From Pseudomonas ceruminis (GTDB lineage: Bacteria; Pseudomonadota; Gammaproteobacteria; Pseudomonadales; Pseudomonadaceae), in contig NZ_BQHW01000018.1 in the NCBI RefSeq assembly GCF_021602025.1, positions 1-64,000 on the forward strand: a DNA stretch of 64,000 nt, written 5' to 3'. The position numbers were made by a program, and so were the translations under genes. This document shows, one piece after another, positions 37,015-44,824 of this stretch; the stretch's first letter is position 1; every line of letters starts with the position of its first letter. The notes under the pieces were generated by a model. That model ran no database searches. It saw only the letters and a list, made by a program, of their open reading frames with translations, and was not told the origin of the DNA.

Positions 37015-37227
37015 ATGGCGAGGATAGAGCCAGAGCTTCGCAGTTGCCCATGGTGTAAGTCTGCGGCTGTGCTTGAGCAAGATTGCGATGGCTCATGGCA
37101 TGTCTGCTGTTCGTTCAAGAGGTGTGCTGTGAAACCGATTACCCACGGTTACACGTACAGGCATGAAGCGATCATGGTGTGGAATTGCTGCGGTCAGCCT
37201 GACCTGATGCCTCAACCAATTTGTTAA
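37015..37227 (+). CDS. Lar-like zinc-finger protein
   Basis: A 70-residue protein resembling Lar-family (restriction alleviation) and related phage proteins: LRSCPWCKSAAVLEQDCDGS, WHVCCSFKRCAV, then EAIMVWN. The CPxC...W.V.C...C...EAI..WN pattern is diagnostic of the fold. A phage origin is likely; an anti-restriction role is a possibility, not shown. Confidence 0.68.
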   Translation: MARIEPELRSCPWCKSAAVLEQDCDGSWHVCCSFKRCAVKPITHGYTYRHEAIMVWNCCGQPDLMPQPIC

Positions 37228-37238
37228 AGGAGAACATC

Positions 37239-37313
37239 ATGAAGCAAGCAGTCACGATCATAGACGTTGGCCCGGCCCACCAAGGCCTCCAGAGCATCAT
37301 CGTCGAGAACTAG
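37239..37313 (+). CDS. 24-residue peptide, possibly truncated
   Basis: MKQAVTIIDVGPAHQGLQSI then IVEN and a stop. The excellent ribosome-binding site (AAAGGAGAACATC) suggests it is translated. It could be a truncated gene, since 37314-37505 shows no continuation. Confidence 0.4.
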   Translation: MKQAVTIIDVGPAHQGLQSIIVEN

Positions 37314-37518
37314 AAGAAGCGTCGGGAGTTCGGTTCTTGCCTCGCCAAGCTCTCAAGCGAGCCTGTCGCTCCGCGAGTGGAGTTATGTGGCTCTTTGGTG
37401 ATTCGGCTCAGATCGCCCAAAAATGGACAAACGACGTTCAATCACCAGCTCACCAGGTTGAGCGACCCGAACAGGGTCAGACGCAACCTAAACCCGTCCA
37501 GTAGTCACGGAAAACAGC

Positions 37519-37785
37519 ATGCAAATCAAAGTGAGAGAGGGATACGTGTTCCCGCTGAATCGACCGCAACAGGTCTGGTGGGGAGATAGCCCGGAGGTGA
37601 TGCAGGTTGCTCTTTATGCGGGTCAGGAAATGATGGCCATCACCGATGATGCAGGGGCTTTCGAGTTGGATTACTTGGGCCACATTGGCAGTGGATTTGC
37701 CAGCATCGAGGACGCAAAAGCAGCCGCGCCGGAGTTCGCTCGCGCCGTGCTGGAGCGCCTGCGCAATCTCATTCAGGACGTGTAG
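37519..37785 (+). CDS. 88-residue protein, last gene of the array
   Basis: MQIKVREGYVFPLNRPQQVW start, beta-rich N-terminal half then a helix (AAPEFARAVLERLRNLIQDV). Preceded by CACGGAAAACAGC and ended by TAGGAAAACG, the last junction motif of the array. Unrecognised. Confidence 0.7.
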   Translation: MQIKVREGYVFPLNRPQQVWWGDSPEVMQVALYAGQEMMAITDDAGAFELDYLGHIGSGFASIEDAKAAAPEFARAVLERLRNLIQDV

Positions 37786-37795
37786 GAAAACGAAG

Positions 37796-38608
37796 TGGCC
37801 GCGTGTTGATTCGCTGCGCTGAGTGATCAACTGCAAGCCGATCGCTTGCGCGTTAAGGCGTGTCATGTTGCGGCGCTGGAGGAAGTGACGAAAGCGGGTA
37901 AACAGGGGCATGGTCAGCTCCATCTGGAAGGTGGACAAATAGTCAGCGGCGGCGAATGGTGCCGCTTCGGCAGAGGGGCCCCTGAGCATCAATCGATCAT
38001 CGCACACAAGGTCCCGCTGGACGTCCTGCTGAGTGTTCGGCCACGATCCATTCCCAGTAGCGGCGGAAGGACTTGTCCAAACCCGATTCAGGTATCAGGT
38101 GTTGCCAACGTAGCAACGACGCGCACTGTGGCTCAAAACCGTCCCAAGCCCAATGCCTGTGATAGAGGGGTAAGCTGCAGCCCGTAGGTGCACCATAGCT
38201 GCCACAGGGCAGCCTGGACGAATCCTGGGCGGGTCGAGCCCTTCGCGGCCGCCAGGTCATCAATGTAGAGGCGATCGAGCAGCGGGATGACGCCATAGCT
38301 GATTTCGCCTTTCGGCTGCGCACTGTCAACAGTTGCACACCGATCGCATAATGATTCAGCAGGGGTGCTTGGCGACGATGCTGCCGCGACTGCGAGTGCT
38401 GTGGAGCTGGAGGGCTATGGCTAGGTTTCCTGAGTGTTGTGCTTGATTGTCGCGGTGGTCTGCAATAGCCTTTGGGGCAGGGCTATTTGCTGCCTGCCCC
38501 CTCCGCCTCAATGGCATGGTGAGCAAGGTTTAACTCGAATGGTGATTCTCACCGGCAGGTCCAACGGAGGGACGACGCGCACCGCGGCCGGAACAGCGAG
38601 AAACCATC
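37796..38608. other. Region without a convincing gene at the array end
   Basis: About 800 bp. On the minus strand between about 38330 and 38115 a start-less frame reads like protein (YGVIPLLDRLYIDDLAAAKG onward, then LWQLWCTYGLQ), and minus frames around 38010-37850 could be its broken continuation. This looks like a decayed minus-strand gene whose family I do not recognise. A GC-rich hairpin GGGGCAGGG...CCTGCCCCC lies near 38472-38501. Confidence 0.4.
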
Positions 38609-39016
38609 ATGTCTACGATTGAAACTTTCAAAATGCAGGCCAAGCGGCTGTGCGGTCACCTCTCCCGCCAGAACATGCCTATCACGCATAGCCAAAGCCT
38701 GGAGGCTGTAACGGCCATGCATGGCCATCGCGATTGGAACACTGCGCTAGCTGCGATGAGTCGGGCACCTGTGATTTCAACACCCTTGCTGCTGGAAGTG
38801 ACCCGAGACAGTTCGCCCGAGTATCTGAATACCTCTTTACAAGCGCTATTGCGCCTGGCACCGGTTGCAATCCGCTTTCAAATGGCGCCGGACCTCCGCG
38901 TCGAATTGGCGCGCGAGGCACACATTATGGTCGATCAGGTCGAGCGGGCAGGTATCACTGCGCTTCGAAGTAGCGGAGCAGTAGGTGCTGTTGATGATAA
39001 CAGCATAGGCAAATAA
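38609..39016 (+). CDS. Glyoxalase-related (PF20066-type) small protein
   Basis: A 135-residue protein with the start typical of a small family labelled glyoxalase-related in databases: TFKMQAKRLCGHLSRQNMPI, then SQSLEAVTAMHGHRDWNTAL. The C-terminal part is specific. The biochemical role of that family is not settled. Closed by the hairpin at 39032-39054. Confidence 0.6.
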   Translation: MSTIETFKMQAKRLCGHLSRQNMPITHSQSLEAVTAMHGHRDWNTALAAMSRAPVISTPLLLEVTRDSSPEYLNTSLQALLRLAPVAIRFQMAPDLRVELAREAHIMVDQVERAGITALRSSGAVGAVDDNSIGK

Positions 39017-39031
39017 GTTTGGTTGTAGAAA

Positions 39032-39054
39032 AAGGGCGTTATTTAAACGCCCTT
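39032..39054 (+). terminator. Intrinsic terminator
   Basis: Perfect stem AAGGGCGTT-attta-AACGCCCTT just after the 38609 gene. The U-run is weak, but preceding As suggest bidirectional use. Confidence 0.6.
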
Positions 39055-39094
39055 GAAGGACTCTGAGAATCGTAATCCAAACAGGAAGCGCGGA

Positions 39095-39886
39095 ATGCAA
39101 CGTTTTGAGCAGCAGCTAGACGCCCTCAATATGCGTGAGGTGTGGGAGCGATTGCCGATAAGCCTTCGCTCGATTCCAAAACTGATACATGACTCAACCG
39201 GCATCGAGCTTGAAGTAATGCATAAAGCTGACTGCCTTGATCCACTGGTTAACATCGATATGGCAACAGCGGCGTTTGAAATCGATGGTCATCAGCAGAG
39301 AGTTATGCTTTGGTGTGACCCATTGACCGCTACGGAATCCGTTATCGGGCATGAACTTCTTCACCTTCGACGTGACATCTGCGAAGGCCAGATAAAACTC
39401 ATGCCCACTAGATTCTGTGATCCCGCAATGTCCAATATGGCCTATCAGCTGGAAAATGAGATGGAGCACATCTTCATTATCCCGGAAGAGATCAGCCTTT
39501 TTTCTGATGCAGAGGATCGTTGGGCAAAAGATTACGCGGATGTGATCAACCGAATTATGAATCGTGAGAAGCCAGACAAGACTGAAATGGTTTTGGCGTG
39601 GATGCAAATCAGAAATTCTCTGCCAAACCACACTGACCTGGCGAAGAAATTCGGCCCTCACATCTATGCCCAAGGAGAAATGTGGGCGCAAGAGAGCCAA
39701 AGTTTTAATGACGTGGCAAAAGAAGCGAAGGACCAAAATAATAAAAGAAGGCTCCTCAGCTGGATGATGGAGGCCATTCACACATGGCATCCTGATCATA
39801 GAGATACTGTGGGATACGGAAGCTGGCAGATAACGGGTGCCGGCCTGAACTTTGAGCCGATGGGTGTTGGCTTATTACCCGACTAG
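39095..39886 (+). CDS. Zincin-like protein with HELLH motif
   Basis: A 263-residue soluble protein from ATG 39095, preceded by CAGGAAGCGCGGA. Residues 84-93 (VIGHELLHLR) give an HExxH metalloprotease signature, followed about 25 residues later by NMAYQLENEMEHIF, which could supply the third zinc ligand. IrrE/ImmA-like or other small zincins are possible relatives, but no HTH is visible. Function inferred only from the motif. Confidence 0.62.
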   Translation: MQRFEQQLDALNMREVWERLPISLRSIPKLIHDSTGIELEVMHKADCLDPLVNIDMATAAFEIDGHQQRVMLWCDPLTATESVIGHELLHLRRDICEGQIKLMPTRFCDPAMSNMAYQLENEMEHIFIIPEEISLFSDAEDRWAKDYADVINRIMNREKPDKTEMVLAWMQIRNSLPNHTDLAKKFGPHIYAQGEMWAQESQSFNDVAKEAKDQNNKRRLLSWMMEAIHTWHPDHRDTVGYGSWQITGAGLNFEPMGVGLLPD

Positions 39887-40016
39887 ACGCGTAAGCTTAA
39901 GACCCACGGATTTTGTCTGCCCGAGCTGGGGCGTACAAGAAAATCTAAGATTAATGAGGACAGTAAGCTTTGTCAGTGACTACACTGGGCCATCATCTAC
40001 GCGAGGAGCAGCACCG

Positions 40017-40226
40017 ATGGCGATTGAAGACGTAACAGAGCTGACGCAAGTGAATGGCCAGACCCAAGCTCAACGACTGCTGGATGAAGGGTGGTGTATC
40101 TTGGCAGTGTGCGTGATCCAGGATGGCAGCAGCCAATATGCCGAGTATCACTTGGGACGTGCCAAACCATTGGATACGGCAGTGGGCCCTGGTGTGCTGA
40201 TCGGTAAGACGCAGCTCAAGGGCTGA
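40017..40226 (+). CDS. 69-residue hypothetical protein
   Basis: MAIEDVTELTQVNGQTQAQR start, small alpha/beta (LLDEGWCILAVCVIQDGSSQ). GCGAGGAGCAGCACCG gives a strong ribosome-binding site. Followed by a terminator. Unrecognised. Confidence 0.68.
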   Translation: MAIEDVTELTQVNGQTQAQRLLDEGWCILAVCVIQDGSSQYAEYHLGRAKPLDTAVGPGVLIGKTQLKG

Positions 40227-40254
40227 TCTGCTACGGTTGCAAAATGACTACACG

Positions 40255-40290
40255 AAGCCCCGGCCTGGTCGGGGCTTATCCATTTTAAGC
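40255..40290 (+). terminator. Intrinsic terminator
   Basis: AAGCCCCG-gcctggt-CGGGGCTT followed by ATCCATTTT, 28 bp after the 40017 gene. Confidence 0.75.
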
Positions 40291-40358
40291 TCCGAACAGA
40301 CCAACCGATCAGGGAGTCAAATTGGACTGTGACCAGCCTGCTAGAAGGGAGTGTTGCC

Positions 40359-40736
40359 TTGTCCAATTCACAGCCCCGTCAGTTTCGAGGCTCAGAAAGT
40401 CTCGCGGCCGAACAGCGCTCTCGCGATGCTGTGCGCCCATTTTTGTAGGCTTGCGGCTTCAACGTTATAGAGGATCGCCGGATCCCCACTTGTTCAGCAT
40501 CCCAGCAAATTGTCGATTTCCACACGCCCGATGGCCAGCATGTCAAAGCCCGGGTGCGCCTGTGCTGGCGCCGGGATGGTCGTAACCTGAGTGAGCAAAA
40601 GTACTCTGCTGCTCAGTTGACCGCTCACCTCCGACCCGGTTGCTGGGACGCCATCCTTGAGCATGTGGTGGGAGGAGATCTCGCCCAGGGCGTCAGCCAC
40701 GCCATGCTGTTCCAGCGCCATTGCCGATCGTCGTGA
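40359..40736 (+). pseudogene. HNH-endonuclease-type gene, nonsense-interrupted and truncated
   Basis: From TTG 40359 the frame reads SNSQPRQFRGSESLAAEQRS then RDAVRPFL, an in-frame TAG at 40446-40448, then ACGFNVIEDRRIPTCSASQQ, VKARVRLCWRRDGRNLSEQK and DAILEHVVGGDLAQGVSHAM, ending at TGA 40734. I recognise this as the N-terminal two thirds of a Pseudomonas HNH/restriction-like family. The nonsense codon and missing C-terminus mark it as a pseudogene. Confidence 0.65.
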
Positions 40737-40774
40737 CGCCATTCTAGGACCTCCTAAACAAAGAAGGTCCGATC

Positions 40775-40966
40775 ATGAACGCAGCACCAGAAGCAATTTA
40801 TCGGCAGGTGGACGAAGACCAGGTCACGTTCTGGGTCGCAGTCGACGGGCGAGGTTATCGAGCGTGGGGCACCTTTAGGGGGCGGGACATCAACGCCCGG
40901 GGAGGATCTCGATCGGCCGCAGTAGGCGAGTGGCTTCGAAAGGCGAATTACGCAGCCAACGAGTGA
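40775..40966 (+). CDS. 63-residue small protein
   Basis: MNAAPEAIYRQVDEDQVTFW start, beta-strand-rich with basic residues (VAVDGRGYRAWGTFRGRDIN). The ribosome-binding site is weak (AAGAAGGTCCGATC). Unrecognised. Confidence 0.6.
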   Translation: MNAAPEAIYRQVDEDQVTFWVAVDGRGYRAWGTFRGRDINARGGSRSAAVGEWLRKANYAANE

Positions 40967-41069
40967 TGTCTCGGCAGAGGAGCGTAAGGGAGGATCCTCG
41001 ACCGCTCCTCTGCCCCTGCGTGCGCCTGTAGTGCAGGGCAGCATGGAAGCAGAGTGTGTGCAGACCAGG

Positions 41070-41486
41070 TTAATCGAAGGTGGGCAGCCCCGCGTACTCG
41101 ATGAACCGTTCAAGCACCGCTCGTTCGTCCGATGATGTGGCCGTTCCCCCATGGCTGGCTTTACCGCGGAGATCTATTTCCCAGGTGGAGTCTTCTGGGC
41201 CGATATACACCGCCGGGCGGCCATCTGGAAACTGGTCTGCCGTCAGGTCAACAATCACCGAATCCACAACGAGCCACATATGTGACTTGCCATTCCGGTT
41301 GGCGTTTACAGTGTCGGCCTTCGGGCCGCCTGGAATGCTGTTGAGATAATCGCCTAGGAGTTCCGAGGTCACTGCGCAGCATGCGCTAGGGAAATCCATC
41401 ATGTGCTGCGGAAGAATGCCCAGGGCTTTCTGTTTGTCGAGCGATGCACGGAAGTCATGCGCGATCTTGTGTAGCTCAATCACCAT
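41070..41486 (-). CDS. Putative cysteine-peptidase-like protein
   Basis: A 138-residue protein from ATG 41486 (MVIELHKIAHDFRASLDKQK). FPSACCAVTSELLGDYL, then GKSHMWLVVDSVIVDLTADQ places Cys, His and Asp in the order of papain/transglutaminase-like enzymes. The assignment rests on this pattern only. The minus-strand promoter would lie between 41487 and 41537. Confidence 0.55.
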   Translation of the reverse strand: MVIELHKIAHDFRASLDKQKALGILPQHMMDFPSACCAVTSELLGDYLNSIPGGPKADTVNANRNGKSHMWLVVDSVIVDLTADQFPDGRPAVYIGPEDSTWEIDLRGKASHGGTATSSDERAVLERFIEYAGLPTFD

Positions 41487-41537
41487 ACTGCGAACCATCA
41501 ACGTGAGTGGGGCGGGGGAACGCCTTTGGGGCGCCCA

Positions 41538-41569
41538 CAAAAAAGCCCCGGGAGTTCCGAGGCTTTTGA
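41538..41569 (-). terminator. Intrinsic terminator (minus strand)
   Basis: Read on the minus strand: AAAAGCCTCGG-aactc-CCGGGGCTTTTTT. It lies downstream of the minus gene at 41709-42038 and ahead of the next minus gene. Confidence 0.75.
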
Positions 41570-41708
41570 CTTTCTTAGCCGTAACGCTAAGGAAGGAGCA
41601 GCAGGGCGAGATCACGAAGCGGCTGTTACGAGCAGCAGCATGAGGTCACCGCGCATCGAGGGCTAACTTACAGTACCGGCAGGACGGTTTCAACCAATAC
41701 CGAATCGA

Positions 41709-42038
41709 CTATTCGCAGAGTTGATTCATGGCTCTGTACTCCGACCAGTCGATACCAAGCGCGTCAGCCATTTGCCGATGGCGCTGGATCCGCCACTCCT
41801 GGGCTTGCTGTGGGGATTCGGCGACTAACTGAATGACGAACTCATCCAGCTCAATGCCCCGCCTCTCGGCTGCTTCAGCGAACACCCGCACCCGCTGAAC
41901 TTGGCGGTACTCCTCAACCGTCATTCCGCAGGCCTCGATCACCCCAGCGCTAACCGCTTCAATTTTTTTCATTGCCTGAGGGTTTTCAGCGAAGTACTTG
42001 TTGCGAGCTGCGTCGTACCGGTTTTCGAAGGTCAGCAT
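41709..42038 (-). CDS. 109-residue helical protein
   Basis: MLTFENRYDAARNKYFAENP start, almost entirely helical and charged. Two repeats of a helix pair (CGMTVEEYRQVQRVRV and LGIDWSEYRAMNQ) suggest an internal duplication. Unrecognised. Confidence 0.65.
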   Translation of the reverse strand: MLTFENRYDAARNKYFAENPQAMKKIEAVSAGVIEACGMTVEEYRQVQRVRVFAEAAERRGIELDEFVIQLVAESPQQAQEWRIQRHRQMADALGIDWSEYRAMNQLCE

Positions 42039-42163
42039 GCCTCACTCCCTGTTATGTGAATTCAACGCTGCGAGGCAGGGGATGCCCCAGATGCGCCAGT
42101 GCAGCGTAAGTTTACCGTGGAATGCCGTCACAGATGATGGCCCTGGGCGAGCCGATGTAGCTG

Positions 42164-42421
42164 ATGACTGCGGAGCCAGCGCCGGGTCCAGCAGTTGAAA
42201 GGGTAATACAGCAGATCAGCCAGGCGGCCATCGCCATTGCTCACACCTACTTGGCCGGTGTCCTGGAGCGGGCTCGGGCAGCGACGAGCATCGACGATGC
42301 AAAACACGAGTCGAGCGTGGCCATCGGCTATGCCATGCTCATGGCTGACCTAGGGATGCTGACCGAAGACGAGTACATGGGCAAGCGTAGCGAGGCGCTG
42401 CAAGCCGTGGAGCGGCAATAG
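42164..42421 (+). CDS. 85-residue helical protein
   Basis: MTAEPAPGPAVERVIQQISQ start. Helical with a conserved-looking LGMLTEDEYMGKRSEALQ segment. Preceded by weak GTAGCTG. Unrecognised. Confidence 0.6.
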   Translation: MTAEPAPGPAVERVIQQISQAAIAIAHTYLAGVLERARAATSIDDAKHESSVAIGYAMLMADLGMLTEDEYMGKRSEALQAVERQ

Positions 42422-42558
42422 TGTCGGCAACCCAGGTAACCGCCGGTACAGCCGGGCGGCCTAGGAAACGTGTTGACGGCACGCACCTAACTTCTCCGGC
42501 CGTGGTTCGGGCGACGACGACGAGCCTGCTACAGAAGCAAGGCTTTTGGAGGCAAATA

Positions 42559-42610
42559 TTGTCGTATAGGCAAATAATCATTGTTAGAGATTGTCCTATA
42601 GGATAATCTT
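42559..42610 (+). promoter_or_regulatory. Paired TTGTC(C/G)TATAGG boxes
   Basis: TTGTCGTATAGG at 42559 and TTGTCCTATAGG at 42591 form a direct repeat 32 bp apart, each followed by an AATAATC or ATAATC tail. A similar pair stands at 53603-53632. They look like a promoter with tandem operator sites for a shared regulator. The span 42422-42639 holds no well-supported gene, although a 61-codon frame from GTG 42421 is open. Confidence 0.5.
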
Positions 42611-42639
42611 TATTCATCGGGCAAGAGTCCCCTGTTGCC

Positions 42640-42726
42640 ATGACTCTCATTACCGATACAGCAGGCGTACACTGCTACGTGGACGTCGATGACCTACCCA
42701 TCGAAAAGCGCTTTCAGAGCGCGTAA
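42640..42726 (+). CDS. 28-residue peptide
   Basis: MTLITDTAGVHCYVDVDDLP then IEKRFQSA. It lies just downstream of the paired TTGTCCTATAGG boxes. No strong ribosome-binding site. Could be a leader peptide for the 42749 gene. Confidence 0.35.
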   Translation: MTLITDTAGVHCYVDVDDLPIEKRFQSA

Positions 42727-42748
42727 TTTCAAAAAGGAAGAGACCAAA

Positions 42749-42913
42749 ATGTCGGAGCATACACTTTATTTACTGGGCTTCCTGGGCCTGGCCCTCGCTT
42801 ATTTGGCGGCGTTTTTCTGTGTGCCGGCTGGTGTTCGGCGGGTCATGAAGTACATTGCCGCCTGCCTGTTTGTGGTTGGGGCCACCTTCACTGTCTACGG
42901 ACTTCAACCCTGA
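42749..42913 (+). CDS. 54-residue membrane protein
   Basis: MSEHTLYLLGFLGLALAYLA start, two hydrophobic helices (5-25 and 34-51). AAGGAAGAGACCAAA upstream. Unrecognised. Confidence 0.65.
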   Translation: MSEHTLYLLGFLGLALAYLAAFFCVPAGVRRVMKYIAACLFVVGATFTVYGLQP

Positions 42914-42988
42914 CCCAGTAGCTGACTTTTTCACGTGCTGAGTGGCAGTACCTGTTGCTTCTGCCTCTAGCCAACGGAGAATCACTTT

Positions 42989-43393
42989 TTGAAAAGCTTC
43001 ACGATCTCGATCGCCTGGCTGATGCTGGTGCTCTGGTGTGCGATTCGAGTAGGTTTCGCTCTGCAAACCATTGAGCCGGCAGTTGCTCTCATCACCGACC
43101 CGTCAATTTGCCAAGCCGCGGGTGCTCCCGTCGTTAATGGCCTCTGCCGGGCTGAAGGGCGGATTGAGGGTGGGCTCGACGATCAATGGCATCTGCACAC
43201 TGCAAGCACACCGGCCGAGGGTGTAACGCTACCAAAATCCGTCAGCCTGTTGTATCAGGTCGACTCATACCAGTTCCGCGGTGGTGCAGTAGCCGGCTAT
43301 GGGCTGGCCATCCTGGCCTTTATCCTGGCGGCCCTGCCAGCTGTAGCCAACGCGTTGAGCATTTCTCGCAAAGCGCGCATTTCAGCTTGTTGA
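42989..43393 (+). CDS. Membrane protein with periplasmic loop (TTG start)
   Basis: A 134-residue protein starting at TTG 42989 (MKSFTISIAWLMLVLWCAIR) after ACGGAGAATCACTTT. An N-terminal anchor, a periplasmic loop of about 70 residues with two Cys (SICQAAG and GLCRAEG), and a second helix at about 100-122. Unrecognised. Confidence 0.65.
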   Translation: MKSFTISIAWLMLVLWCAIRVGFALQTIEPAVALITDPSICQAAGAPVVNGLCRAEGRIEGGLDDQWHLHTASTPAEGVTLPKSVSLLYQVDSYQFRGGAVAGYGLAILAFILAALPAVANALSISRKARISAC

Positions 43394-43497
43394 TGAAATT
43401 TCGTCGGGCGTAGCGCAACATCAAGCGCACTCACAGACTGGGGCTGCAACGCTCTTTGAGCCTGCAGGATAAGCATTGATTGCTATGGAAATGGTAC

Positions 43498-43767
43498 ATG
43501 AGTAACCACCCAACGCCGCCTCGCCGGCGAACGACACAGCATGAGCTTCTGCTGTGCTTTGCATTAGTCATGCTCGGTTGGCAGGGATACTTGTTCCACT
43601 TGCAAGCTGACACAATTGATTCGTTCCGCGGTTACGAGTGGCCTTCGCTATGGCCGGGCGGAGTGGCTGCAATTGCTCTGATCTTGCTGGTGCGCTCGAT
43701 TAGGCAGTATCAGGCGGCAGTGCGATCTGCTAAATGGATTCGCCGCGATGGTAGCCGTCTTCCGTAA
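43498..43767 (+). CDS. Two-helix membrane protein
   Basis: An 89-residue protein, MSNHPTPPRRRTTQHELLLC start, helices at about 16-35 and 53-70, basic C-terminus. Unrecognised. Confidence 0.62.
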   Translation: MSNHPTPPRRRTTQHELLLCFALVMLGWQGYLFHLQADTIDSFRGYEWPSLWPGGVAAIALILLVRSIRQYQAAVRSAKWIRRDGSRLP

Positions 43768-43823
43768 TCTGCTGGAAGTTACTCCCCGGCCGGCACATGA
43801 GCGGTTTTTTTGAGGGAAGCACC

Positions 43824-44171
43824 ATGACTGAGCGATATGGGACTGATCAACTGGTTGGTGGGGGTTCGCTCGGAGCAGGTGACTCAACGAATGTTAAAGT
43901 CCGAATGAAGCCAGCTGCTCGCCATGAGTGGATCATTCAATGGATCCGTGAAAACGGGGACGCTGATGTCCTCAACAGCGAATTCGTCGACGCATATGTC
44001 TTCACCACTGGCGCGACATCCGTCGCCCTGGGACTAGGTGCTGATCGCTGCCGGCAATTGGGTCGTGATCTATCCACATTGCATGACGCTCAGCGCCTTA
44101 CGCGTTGTCGTATCGGCCTGAAAGAACACTATATGGGCATGCCCAATTGGGTTTATGCCTATAGCCTTTAG
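43824..44171 (+). CDS. 115-residue protein, possible winged helix
   Basis: MTERYGTDQLVGGGSLGAGD start. HEWIIQWIRENGDADVLNSE, then RQLGRDLSTLHDAQRLTRCR and GLKEHYMGMPNWVYAYSL fit a small winged-helix domain in which a late basic strand pairs with DNA. A DNA-binding role is plausible but unproven. Preceded by GAGGGAAGCACC. Confidence 0.6.
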   Translation: MTERYGTDQLVGGGSLGAGDSTNVKVRMKPAARHEWIIQWIRENGDADVLNSEFVDAYVFTTGATSVALGLGADRCRQLGRDLSTLHDAQRLTRCRIGLKEHYMGMPNWVYAYSL

Positions 44172-44235
44172 GTCTTCTCTCACAGAGCCCATTTTTCCTT
44201 CGGCGCATGACACACAGATCATTGAGGATCTTCAC

Positions 44236-44415
44236 ATGCAAATCAAAACGGCCACCACCTATCGCTTCGTGAAGAGTGGAAACCTTGTTCGAACGATTGA
44301 GGCGACATCCTACGGAGGCCGAGGAAATTGGGTTGTAGCCCGGCTCGACACGGGAAAAGAGATGGTTGTCGCCGGCAAGGCGTTGACTGATCAAAATCAC
44401 CCTGACTGGTCGTGA
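44236..44415 (+). CDS. 59-residue beta-rich protein
   Basis: MQIKTATTYRFVKSGNLVRT start, a small barrel-like protein of alternating strands (GNWVVARLDTGKEMVVAGKA). GAGGATCTTCAC leader. Unrecognised. Confidence 0.62.
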   Translation: MQIKTATTYRFVKSGNLVRTIEATSYGGRGNWVVARLDTGKEMVVAGKALTDQNHPDWS

Positions 44416-44505
44416 GAAATCCGTCTCGGCCAGTTACACTTCATGCTGCAGCTAGGCCAGGTCTGAGGAGAGGCGTGAGCTTCGCGCCCACAACGTGAGG
44501 TAGGT

Positions 44506-44739
44506 ATGAGCGAGAGCGAGAATTACAGTCAGCTAGACCAGGATCTGGAGGCTTTCGGCGAAAGATGGTCTATCGAGTACTCGATCATCTGCTGCCAGGG
44601 TTGCCACTCCAGCCAAGCTGTTGATCAGGCGGCCGAATCGTTCACACATGAGGAAGGGTGCTCGAACGAAATCGAAAGCGCGCAGCATCCATGGCACGAG
44701 CTCAAAGCTTTGCTTCGTGACCTGCCTCGCCTTGGCTAG
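44506..44739 (+). CDS. 77-residue Cys-rich acidic protein
   Basis: MSESENYSQLDQDLEAFGER start. SIICCQGCHSS and HEEGCSNE supply Cys/His for a possible zinc site. GTGAGGTAGGT leader. Unrecognised. Confidence 0.62.
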   Translation: MSESENYSQLDQDLEAFGERWSIEYSIICCQGCHSSQAVDQAAESFTHEEGCSNEIESAQHPWHELKALLRDLPRLG

Positions 44740-44824
44740 TAAAGCGGGTGGTCAATTTCTTCTCCTACCCTGGCCTCAAACTGGGTAGTTGGAATCTTGG
44801 TTAGTTTTGGTGTGCAAGCATTTT

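Larger units (their letters stand above)
17243..37795 (+). other. Array of about 50 small gene cassettes with shared junctions
   Basis: All supported genes in this 20.5-kb stretch lie on the plus strand, are mostly 40-140 codons, and are packed stop-to-start. Nearly every junction contains GGAAA(A)C within a few bases of the stop, often as TAGGAAAAC, where it also serves as the next ribosome-binding site. At 24 junctions a longer block with two hairpins is inserted (see the repeat entries). Repeated cassettes and truncated copies show that units are gained, lost and duplicated. Most products are unrecognised; membrane peptides and zinc ribbons are common. No integrase other than the stub at 16317-16568 adjoins it. 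Confidence 0.8.

Noticed and set aside
37477-38338. Two long minus-strand frames as intact genes
   Set aside because: One runs back through the well-supported cassette gene at 37519; the other is out of frame with the more protein-like reading. Treated as a decayed region.
42421-42606. A 61-codon GTG frame after the 42164 gene
   Set aside because: It overlaps the stop of the previous gene and runs through the paired TTGTCCTATAGG boxes; composition does not look like a protein.
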